This document shows, piece by piece, positions 1 through 5,207 of a stretch of 5,207 bases of DNA. A program made the translations under genes and the position numbers. Source of the DNA: Candidatus Poseidoniales archaeon. Its GTDB lineage: Archaea > Thermoplasmatota > Poseidoniia > Poseidoniales > Poseidoniaceae. The DNA lies in assembly GCA_003602535.1 (NCBI GenBank), contig QQSA01000092.1, forward strand, positions 2,648-7,854, written 5' to 3'. The first letter of the stretch is position 1. Every line of letters starts with the position of its first letter. Below the pieces are notes generated by a model. It searched no databases and was not told the origin of the DNA. It saw only the letters and a program-made list of their open reading frames with translations.

Positions 1-3
1 AGG

Positions 4-11
4 AAAAAAAA
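4..11 (-). terminator. Poly-T transcription termination tract after guaAA
   Basis: Eight consecutive A on the plus strand read as eight T on the minus strand, starting 6 bases beyond the TGA stop of the GMP synthase subunit gene. Archaeal RNA polymerase commonly terminates at such U-rich tracts without a hairpin, and I see no stem upstream of it. The position directly after the stop supports a terminator, but the rest of the downstream region lies outside the window. Confidence 0.5.
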
Positions 12-17
12 GCGAAA

Positions 18-608
18 TCAAGCAGTTTTTGCAGCCCTACACACTTCGACGAAGTTTTCAAACATCTCTTTACCAAATTCCGAGTCATTTACTTCCGGGT
101 GGAATTGCAAGCCAAAGCGATCACCTGCATCGTTTTCCATGCCTTGGATGTTGCAGGAGTCACTCGAAGCAGTTATGAAGAATGCATCAGGCAATATGTG
201 AACTTCATCATTGTGACTTTCCCAGACGGTTTGCGTCTGCGCAGTATTTGCGAAAATGGCTCCCCCGCCCCCTACTAGCTCTATACTCATCGCACCAAAC
301 TCTGGCTTGGGAGATTCTCTTGCATCCCCCCCGTAGTGCCTAGCCATGAACTGGTGGCCTGCACAAATGCCTAAAATTGGAATATCTAGTTCCAAGAACG
401 CTGCACAATTGCCTAATTCTCCAGACAATCCTATTCTAGCCGCTCCTCCTGAAAGGATCAATCCATCCAATTCTCGTAATTCTTCAACAGGAGTGGTATT
501 CTCTATGATTTGGGTATCCACGCCAAGGTATCGCAGCATTCTCCATTCTCGATGAGTCCATTGGCCGCCATTGTCTACTACATCGATGACAAGTTTATCC
601 TCGGCCAT
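18..608 (-). CDS. guaAA: GMP synthase glutaminase subunit A (class I glutamine amidotransferase)
   Basis: This 196-residue protein hydrolyses glutamine to supply ammonia to the separate ATP-pyrophosphatase subunit (GuaAB), which converts XMP to GMP in the cytoplasm. The single domain carries the hallmarks of the family: the N-terminal strand followed by DNGGQ (residues 12-16), the NTTP motif (37-40), LSGG (52-55), the nucleophile elbow GICAGHQ with catalytic Cys82, and QFHPEV with His170 and Glu172 completing the triad. The length suits the archaeal stand-alone subunit; bacterial GuaA is a fusion. No partner synthetase gene is in the window. I chose the ATG at 606-608 because the family usually begins just before the first beta strand (KLVIDV). 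An in-frame ATG at 633-635 would add nine residues (MGGARPHIG) and has an AAGG element just upstream, so it remains a real alternative. The gene is divergent from rpoP and is followed by a poly-T tract. Confidence 0.93.
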   Translation of the reverse strand: MAEDKLVIDVVDNGGQWTHREWRMLRYLGVDTQIIENTTPVEELRELDGLILSGGAARIGLSGELGNCAAFLELDIPILGICAGHQFMARHYGGDARESPKPEFGAMSIELVGGGGAIFANTAQTQTVWESHNDEVHILPDAFFITASSDSCNIQGMENDAGDRFGLQFHPEVNDSEFGKEMFENFVEVCRAAKTA

Positions 609-703
609 GCCAATATGGGGCCGCGCGCCACCCATGAACCTTACTTGTCACAAAGGACACCTTCAAAGGGGGGAGGCCGGTCGCGCTGCTGAGAGTGAAC
701 GAT

Positions 704-871
704 ATGGCTGACCTCACTGTTGATTACAAGTGCGCTAATTGCGGAACCATTCAGAGCTTTACACGTGACCGTGAAGGTAAGTGGCAACCGGCAATGACAT
801 GCAAGGTATGCGGAACACGCATTTTCCTTAAACTGCGAAGAACCGGACATAAGATTCTGGACGCGGAGTGA
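704..871 (+). CDS. rpoP: DNA-directed RNA polymerase subunit P (Rpo12), zinc ribbon
   Basis: A 55-residue protein with two zinc-binding cysteine pairs, CANC (Cys10, Cys13) and CKVC (Cys33, Cys36), followed by GTRIFLKLRR. The order YKCxxCG, then CxxCGxRIxxKxR, is the signature of archaeal RpoP/Rpo12, the counterpart of eukaryotic Rpb12, a small structural subunit that helps assemble the polymerase. The segment between the cysteine pairs (19 residues, containing RDREGKWQPA) looks a little longer than in the euryarchaeal versions I recall. The ATG at 704 is preceded at 691-698 by GAGAGTGA, a partial Shine-Dalgarno match with a 5-base spacer. An in-frame GTG at 695 is a less likely start. It is divergent from guaAA and lies 50 bases upstream of the clamp-loader gene, so the two may be co-transcribed. 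Another small zinc-ribbon protein is the main alternative. Confidence 0.75.
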   Translation: MADLTVDYKCANCGTIQSFTRDREGKWQPAMTCKVCGTRIFLKLRRTGHKILDAE

Positions 872-884
872 AACCACTTCCTAC

Positions 885-906
885 CGAGGGTTGAAAGACC
901 CACTCG
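885..906 (+). other. Small hairpin in the rpoP to clamp-loader spacer
   Basis: The bases CGA-GGGT (885-891) pair with ACCC-(AC)-TCG (898-906), giving 4 bp plus 3 bp across a two-base bulge, with the six-base loop TGAAAG. It sits 13 bases after the rpoP stop and 15 bases before the clamp-loader ATG. No T tract follows, so a terminator is unlikely. It could be an RNA structure in the spacer or chance; the loop overlaps an 8-mer discussed in the findings. Confidence 0.25.
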
Positions 907-921
907 CTACCATTATTGTTG

Positions 922-2058
922 ATGGCATCTTGGCTTGAGTCTCATGCACCTCGCCGATTCGATGAATTGGCGATGTCCGAATCAATCCAATCCAATTTGC
1001 AAAAGGTAGCTGTACAAGCAAATCCGCCTCACTTAATTTTAGCAGGGCCTTCAGGAGTTGGCAAGACTGCAGCATGGAGACTGGTTGCAAGACAGATCCT
1101 AGGGCCTTCATGGCAATCTACTACGCATATTCTGCAGGCCAGAGATCTCGCAAAGAGTAGTGGTGCAATGAAAAGATTTGAAGAATTTCTTAAACCAGGC
1201 GGGGCATCATCAAAGGATACTTTGGCAGGACGATCCTCTCTAGATTCGTTTGACTCTAATTTAACAGTAGCCGAAGCCGGTGACGAACCTCCTGCTGGAG
1301 TTGAAAACGCCGCATCTCCAGACTCTGCATCCACAAAGGTTTCTCGTTTGATAATTATTGAAGATGCAGACCATTTAGGTCCTACACGCCAACCATACCT
1401 TAGACGAATGATGGAATCCACATCCTCTACCTCGAGATTTATTTTTACAGCAAGGTCTCCTTCTCGAATAATTGATGCTTTACGCTCCCGTTCTAAGCAA
1501 ATTAGAATTGCATCTACATCAAGCCAGATTATTACTAATCGCCTTGAAGAAATCGCTGCCAAAGAAAGCCTGACTCCAGTTAGAGGCATTCTCGGCGATA
1601 TTGCGCATGTTGCAAATGGCAACTTAAGGAGAGCAGTATTTTTACTCGAATTATTATCTCGTCACAAAAAAATCAACGATAGAAGAAATTTGCAAAAAGT
1701 AGTCGCTGCAACCACCTTGGTTGGCGTACAACACGTCTTAGAAGAAGCTCTCCGAGGGCGAGTTCATGATTGGAAATGGGAAAAACAAGGCGGTAGGAAT
1801 AAGCGTGTACTGAAGGGAGCATTAGGGGCACTTGACCAATTGATGAACGAACACGCTTTGGAAGCCGAAGACGTAGTCCATCACATTCACAGGTTACTTA
1901 CTACAGGCAGACTCTTGTTGGAAGAATCAATTCTATGTGAGCTTCTGGGAGCATTAGCAGAATGCGATGTAAAACTACAGACTTCGATGCACGGCAGAGT
2001 CCAGTTGGAGGAGTTTCTACATAGGGTCAAAGAAATCTCGTCAAGCCAGGTTGCTTGA
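922..2058 (+). CDS. Divergent replication factor C subunit (AAA+ clamp loader)
   Basis: A 378-residue AAA+ protein of the RFC clamp-loader family, which uses ATP to load the PCNA ring on DNA. The N-terminus (W4, E6, P10) resembles the RFC start. Walker A is GPSGVGKT at 42-49, Walker B is LIIIEDAD at 143-150, the sensor 1 strand is SRFIFTARSPSRII at 171-184, the arginine-finger region is SRS at 189-191, and sensor 2 is GNLRRA at 233-238. A helical collar-like domain fills about 250-378. Several sites are unusual: Walker B reads ED where RFC small subunits have DE, the sensor 1 Asn is replaced by Arg178, and SRC is SRS. About 35 residues rich in Ser, Asp, Glu and Ala (near 95-138) appear inserted before Walker B. 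The ATG at 922 is preferred; TTG codons at 916 and 919 precede it in frame. There is no Shine-Dalgarno, so the mRNA may be leaderless. It could be a second RFC small subunit or a paralogue; I cannot tell which, so no symbol is given. Confidence 0.85.
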   Translation: MASWLESHAPRRFDELAMSESIQSNLQKVAVQANPPHLILAGPSGVGKTAAWRLVARQILGPSWQSTTHILQARDLAKSSGAMKRFEEFLKPGGASSKDTLAGRSSLDSFDSNLTVAEAGDEPPAGVENAASPDSASTKVSRLIIIEDADHLGPTRQPYLRRMMESTSSTSRFIFTARSPSRIIDALRSRSKQIRIASTSSQIITNRLEEIAAKESLTPVRGILGDIAHVANGNLRRAVFLLELLSRHKKINDRRNLQKVVAATTLVGVQHVLEEALRGRVHDWKWEKQGGRNKRVLKGALGALDQLMNEHALEAEDVVHHIHRLLTTGRLLLEESILCELLGALAECDVKLQTSMHGRVQLEEFLHRVKEISSSQVA

Positions 2059-2065
2059 TCACGAA

Positions 2066-2142
2066 TGGCGGACACGGCAGGATTTGAACCCGCGATCTGC
2101 GGCTTAGGAGGCCGCCGCCTTATCCAGCTGGGCCACGTGTCC
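2066..2142 (-). tRNA. tRNA-Arg (anticodon CCT), CCA encoded
   Basis: A complete 77-base cloverleaf reads on the minus strand. The acceptor stem GGACACG pairs with CGTGTCC; the D arm starts with GCC pairing to GGC and carries A14 and GG (18-19) followed by A20, a known arginine identity base. The anticodon stem GCGGC/GCCGC encloses CTCCTAA, giving anticodon CCT, which reads AGG. The T arm GCGGG-TTCAAAT-CCTGC has one G-T pair. The discriminator is G, and CCA follows directly in the genome. There is no intron. The gene ends 7 bases from the clamp-loader stop on the opposite strand and starts 36 bases from the ATG of the divergent membrane-protein gene, so both genes frame it tightly. Confidence 0.97.
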
Positions 2143-2161
2143 AACACGCCGTGAGGCCAAC

Positions 2162-2169
2162 CTTTCAAC
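2162..2169 (-). promoter_or_regulatory. Candidate promoter element upstream of tRNA-Arg
   Basis: On the minus strand GTTGAAAG lies 19 bases before the tRNA 5' end, near where an archaeal TATA box would sit. The same 8-mer occurs on the plus strand at 890-897, 24 bases before the clamp-loader ATG. A related TTTGAAGG lies on the minus strand 24 bases before the alternative guaAA start at 635. None resembles a canonical TTTATATA box, and the match was noticed after the fact, so this is only a suggestion. Confidence 0.25.
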
Positions 2170-2178
2170 AACCTATCG

Positions 2179-3774
2179 ATGTCATACAACCCAAAATCAC
2201 ATACCATTGCAGCCTATGCCCACCATATGGGTGACCCGGCTTCGAAGAAGGTGTTTCCCGGAATGGGGTCTGGCTTGCCAAACCCTTACAGCGCAGACTT
2301 CGATAGAGCTGAAGATTCAATATCTTCATCATATTTAGACTACCAGTCTGCTGAAAACCATCGTGTAAAATATGGAAAATTAGCATCTAACCCAGCAGTT
2401 TTGCTGACGAGGAGAATTGCAGGGCTGCTGATGGCGATGACAGCATTGGCGGGCGTGGTTGCTCCCAATCACCCTCTTACAAGACCTACATTGATGATTT
2501 TAGTTTGGGTCCCGATGCTACTAATTTCGATAATGCCGGCGTTGATTGCTGCGGAAAGAGCGATGACCGCTCTTGTCTTACGCTCTTCATTATGGAAAGA
2601 GGAAGTCATCGTAAAAGGTGTAAGAAGAGATATGATGGCAGAACCGGGAATGGATCGAATTAAAGCAGGACTAAACGATGTTCGATTACACAATGCAATC
2701 GCATCAATTCTTGCGGTAACCTCTCTATTCCTCTTAATTTTAGCAGCCGGCCTAGAGCCAAATGGCCTAGCTTACAATTTGATACTACTAATCACCCTAA
2801 CCACTAGTCTGGCTCTATCTTATCACGCAATATTCACCTCGGATGAAATCCGGAAATTGGGTGATGAATTACCTTACCTTGTGCTACATTCGCCAACTCA
2901 TCACCCCATGAAATTAGACACTATTCTTGGAGATTTAGTTTATGCGCATTTGGACCCCGACCATTCTTTATTGTGGAATTTGTGGGAGGACAAACTCTCT
3001 CATTCGATATTGCCCGGAGTGGATAAAAGGCAAGCAAGAGAGCGAATTTTGTATTTAATGCACTTGAATAGCCGCGGTAATCTAAGTGATGAGGAAACGC
3101 TGGGCGAGTTGAAAGAATTCATCAAACCAATGTCTATTCAGACATTGTTACTCGATGAAGATGAGCAGTTTAACTGGGTTAGATTACAACGATTGATTGC
3201 ACATGCTAGAGCTTGGCAGGTTGAAGTGTTCGATCTATTGGATAGGCTGCAGAACGATCTGCTCTCAGGTTCGGCTGCAATTACCAAAGATGAGTGGCGA
3301 ATGGATCTGGCCCTTGCCTCACAATGTGATAACCAAACAGGACATTTATTCATCGCATTAAACAACCAAACCGAAGCAGACAGGCACCTGACTGTGGAAG
3401 TAATTGTGCCAGGCGGTATGCCTGAAAGCCAAGTGCATCGATTTGAACTAAGTTCTTGCCCAGGCCCCGATCAAGCAGTAAAAATTACTGACAAACTAGT
3501 GGAAGATGCATTAGATTGGATGCCTAAATATCTTGAGAAAGGTGTCATTTTGTGGATTGGAGTAGCATGGGAATCGTCGGTAAGAGGAAGAAGAAATGTA
3601 CAGGTAATTCTCCGTGATGACGACGACACAATCATCGGATCGAGAATTATTAGAACAAAGGTGTTAACAGGAGATAGCAACCTATCTAGACAGCGCCTAA
3701 AAAGGATGCTGAAAGCAAGGGCGAAAGGAGAAAAACCTCTTCCAACATTAGAAATTTCCACTAACGATGAATGA
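2179..3774 (+). CDS. Four-helix membrane protein with C-terminal soluble domain, unknown function
   Basis: I do not recognise this 531-residue protein. It has no signal peptide; the first 75 residues are polar. Two hydrophobic hairpins follow, at about 78-96 and 103-124, then about 173-191 and 196-217. The roughly 45-residue link between them is charged (residues 128-172, many Arg and Lys), suggesting a cytoplasmic loop and therefore cytoplasmic ends. Residues 220-380 look mainly helical and rich in charge and leucine. Residues 385-495 look like alternating beta strands (HLFIALNN, LTVEVIVPGG, VILWIGVAW, RNVQVILRD), as in a beta-sandwich. The last 35 residues are basic (RQRLKRMLKARAK). The ATG at 2179 lacks a Shine-Dalgarno, so a leaderless mRNA is likely. 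The gene is 36 bases from the divergent tRNA and 62 bases before the next gene, with which it may be transcribed. Codon use resembles its neighbours. Confidence 0.88.
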   Translation: MSYNPKSHTIAAYAHHMGDPASKKVFPGMGSGLPNPYSADFDRAEDSISSSYLDYQSAENHRVKYGKLASNPAVLLTRRIAGLLMAMTALAGVVAPNHPLTRPTLMILVWVPMLLISIMPALIAAERAMTALVLRSSLWKEEVIVKGVRRDMMAEPGMDRIKAGLNDVRLHNAIASILAVTSLFLLILAAGLEPNGLAYNLILLITLTTSLALSYHAIFTSDEIRKLGDELPYLVLHSPTHHPMKLDTILGDLVYAHLDPDHSLLWNLWEDKLSHSILPGVDKRQARERILYLMHLNSRGNLSDEETLGELKEFIKPMSIQTLLLDEDEQFNWVRLQRLIAHARAWQVEVFDLLDRLQNDLLSGSAAITKDEWRMDLALASQCDNQTGHLFIALNNQTEADRHLTVEVIVPGGMPESQVHRFELSSCPGPDQAVKITDKLVEDALDWMPKYLEKGVILWIGVAWESSVRGRRNVQVILRDDDDTIIGSRIIRTKVLTGDSNLSRQRLKRMLKARAKGEKPLPTLEISTNDE

Positions 3775-3814
3775 GATTTTAGGCGCGTTGCTTATGACAT
3801 GCCCACACTTCGCT

Positions 3815-3830
3815 CACCTCACCGGAGGTG
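3815..3830 (+). promoter_or_regulatory. Hairpin enclosing the Shine-Dalgarno of the flavoprotein gene
   Basis: CACCTC at 3815-3820 is perfectly complementary to GAGGTG at 3825-3830, with a four-base loop (ACCG) and one further T-G pair outside. The 3' arm is the core of GGAGGTG (3824-3830), an excellent Shine-Dalgarno six bases before the TTG at 3837. If it folds in the mRNA, it would hide the ribosome binding site. The 5' arm also mimics the CACCTC of the 16S rRNA tail. There is no following T tract, so it is not a typical terminator. A regulatory role is inferred, not shown. Confidence 0.45.
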
Positions 3831-3836
3831 GAGTAC

Positions 3837-5207
3837 TTGGAAGCATGGGACATCATCGTAATCGGAGACGGACCAGCGGCACTACGCGCATCAGCCAGTG
3901 CAGCGAAGGAAGGCGCAACAACATTGATGATGTCTGCAGATAGTTTAGGAGTCGGCAATTCTTCAGCAATGGATGGTATTGCGGCACCACTCAAAGAAAG
4001 CACAACCAAGTCTCATCGAGACGACACAATTCGAACAGGGGCTTTTCTTTGTGACCAAGACATTGTTTCAAATCGCATTTCTCAAGCCACTCGACAAGTT
4101 GACCTCCTAGAAAGATGGGGGGTAATTTTCCGCCGTGATGCAGATGGCATACCATTGGTTCGCCGCGCGGCTGGCCACACACTACCTCGTTTAGCAGGTG
4201 CTGGAGATGCAATGTCCAGGGAAACCCAACAAGTTTTGGAAGAACAGTGTATGAGGTACGGCGTTGTTAGGAGAGGAGACCAAATACCATTGCGCCTCGT
4301 TCATACGGATGAGCAAGTTCACGGGTTGATATCTTTAGATTTGTCAACAGGATTAGTCAACCCTCTACAAGCTAAATGTGTAATTATCGCAGATGGGGGC
4401 TATGAAGGCATTTGGACAGGGACTTCGATTGGATTAGGACTTGATTTGGCAATGAGAAGCGGCCTTTCTGTTAGAGGATTGGAATTTGTTTCTTGGACCC
4501 CATTAGCAGTTTCTGGAACAAATGTTGTTTTACCAATCGGTATGCTAGCCGATGGGGCAACTCTACACCACAAGAATGGCAATCCATTGGAAGTAGACGA
4601 TTTCGCCGACGCAAATCGCATTGTTAACGCAATCAATGATCAAGAAATCGTTCTGGATGCCAGGAACATGGGGGCCTCCAATATATGGTGGTCTCAAACT
4701 TCAGAGTTACTTTCTACACGGTTAGGAATTAATGCATCCAAGCAAACAATCCCTGTAAGTCCACGAGCCTCCACTACATTGGGAGGCATAGTCACCGATG
4801 AATTTGGCAGGGCTATATCTGGAAAATGGTCACGATGGTTCACAGGACTTTATGCGGCTGGAGATTCAGCTTGCTCAGGTGTACACGGTGCAGGAATCAT
4901 TGCTGGCAATCGATTACTAGACGCCTTAGCAGGTGGTGCAGAATCTGGAAAACATGCAGCAGAACATGCAGCAAAAACATCATTTTCTGGCCGAGCAGCA
5001 TTAGAAACACAACTAGGAGTGGCAGAAGCAGACTTAGATTTCGACATGGCTGGAGCCGAAGAAGGACCCGTTCAAAGAGCAGGCCCACTATTTGCCAAAC
5101 TTACAGATCTGATGTCAACCAATGTTGGAACGATTAGAAATGAGAGCGGATTGAAAGCAACTCTAGACCAATTGAATGACTTAGAAGCATCATCTGAAAA
5201 GTTACAC
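3837..5207 (+). CDS. SdhA/FrdA-fold FAD flavoprotein with degenerate active site, partial
   Basis: The open frame covers 457 residues and leaves the window without a stop. The order of motifs matches the succinate dehydrogenase/fumarate reductase/L-aspartate oxidase flavoprotein family: the FAD-binding strand DIIVIGDGPAA (5-15), DGIAAP (46-51), WGVIF (94-98), CVIIADGG (181-188), LEFVSWTP (215-222), TTLGGIVTDEFGR (313-325), GLYAAGDSACSGVHGAG (337-353) and a C-terminal helical piece with NVGTIRNESGLK (429-440). Family members are usually about 550-600 residues, so roughly 100 are missing. The sites that bind FAD covalently or handle dicarboxylate in SdhA are not conserved: there is no His before residue 60, HPTG is TPLA at 221-224, the region 214-260 contains no Arg, HYTMGG is STTLGG, and HGANRLGGN is HGAGIIAGN. 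The substrate is therefore unknown. The TTG at 3837 is chosen because GGAGGTG lies six bases before it; an in-frame GTG at 3828 overlaps that site and has no site of its own. Confidence 0.88.
   Translation, partial: MEAWDIIVIGDGPAALRASASAAKEGATTLMMSADSLGVGNSSAMDGIAAPLKESTTKSHRDDTIRTGAFLCDQDIVSNRISQATRQVDLLERWGVIFRRDADGIPLVRRAAGHTLPRLAGAGDAMSRETQQVLEEQCMRYGVVRRGDQIPLRLVHTDEQVHGLISLDLSTGLVNPLQAKCVIIADGGYEGIWTGTSIGLGLDLAMRSGLSVRGLEFVSWTPLAVSGTNVVLPIGMLADGATLHHKNGNPLEVDDFADANRIVNAINDQEIVLDARNMGASNIWWSQTSELLSTRLGINASKQTIPVSPRASTTLGGIVTDEFGRAISGKWSRWFTGLYAAGDSACSGVHGAGIIAGNRLLDALAGGAESGKHAAEHAAKTSFSGRAALETQLGVAEADLDFDMAGAEEGPVQRAGPLFAKLTDLMSTNVGTIRNESGLKATLDQLNDLEASSEKLH

Noticed and set aside
668..676. 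GGGGGGAGG as the ribosome binding site of rpoP
   Set aside because: It ends 27 bases before the ATG, too far for a Shine-Dalgarno, and no start codon follows at a suitable distance.
641..877. Minus-strand open frame of 78 residues across rpoP
   Set aside because: It is antisense to the zinc-ribbon gene, whose CxxC pairs and conserved RIFLK motif show the plus strand is coding.
1029..1622. Long minus-strand open frame (197 residues) antisense to the clamp-loader gene
   Set aside because: It lies wholly within the AAA+ gene, which has clear Walker motifs on the plus strand; the antisense product shows no recognisable domain and is a shadow of the real codons.
1887..2207. Minus-strand open frame of 106 residues
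   Set aside because: It overlaps the tRNA gene and the clamp-loader 3' end in antisense, and part of its sequence is just translated tRNA.
3815..3830. Hairpin as an intrinsic terminator of the membrane-protein gene
   Set aside because: No T tract follows it, and its 3' arm is the ribosome binding site of the next gene, so a translational role fits better.
3799..3861. Short upstream ATG frame before the flavoprotein gene
   Set aside because: It encodes about 20 residues without any recognisable feature or ribosome binding site and overlaps the flavoprotein start out of frame; it may be chance.
4826..5137. Plus-strand open frame of 103 residues rich in Arg, Cys and Ser
   Set aside because: It is out of frame within the flavoprotein gene, whose motifs (LYAAGDSACSGVHGAG) run through the same bases.

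Overview
The window looks like a chromosomal segment of a euryarchaeon, most plausibly a marine Group II (Poseidoniales-type) or Thermoplasmata-related lineage. Three kinds of evidence support an archaeon: a stand-alone glutaminase subunit of a split GMP synthase, a small zinc-ribbon protein matching archaeal RNA polymerase subunit P (Rpo12), and a replication factor C type clamp-loader subunit. Most starts lack a clear Shine-Dalgarno sequence, which fits leaderless transcripts. The exact lineage is inferred from gene style and was not searched. The base composition looks uniform, and no mobile element, CRISPR array or integration scar is visible.

Layout from left to right: on the minus strand, a poly-T terminator tract (4-11) follows the GMP synthase subunit A gene (guaAA, 18-608). 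A divergent intergenic region of about 95 bases separates it from rpoP (704-871, plus), a 55-residue gene. About 50 bases on is a divergent RFC/AAA+ clamp-loader gene (922-2058, plus). A tRNA-Arg(CCT) with encoded CCA lies on the minus strand at 2066-2142, between the clamp-loader gene and a 531-residue four-helix membrane protein of unknown function (2179-3774, plus). A large open reading frame starts at TTG 3837 behind a strong GGAGGTG ribosome binding site and runs off the right edge. It encodes a flavoprotein with the fold of succinate dehydrogenase/fumarate reductase subunit A.

The genes form a mix of information processing (rpoP, clamp loader, tRNA), nucleotide synthesis (guaAA) and redox or membrane functions, not one obvious pathway. 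The most interesting points are: (1) the SdhA-like flavoprotein keeps the FAD scaffold but appears to have lost the covalent-FAD histidine and the dicarboxylate-binding and catalytic residues; (2) its Shine-Dalgarno sequence is buried in a perfect 6-bp hairpin; (3) the clamp-loader subunit has altered Walker B, sensor 1 and SRC motifs and an extra low-complexity insert; (4) the membrane protein is unrecognised. No stretch longer than 300 bases lacks a gene.
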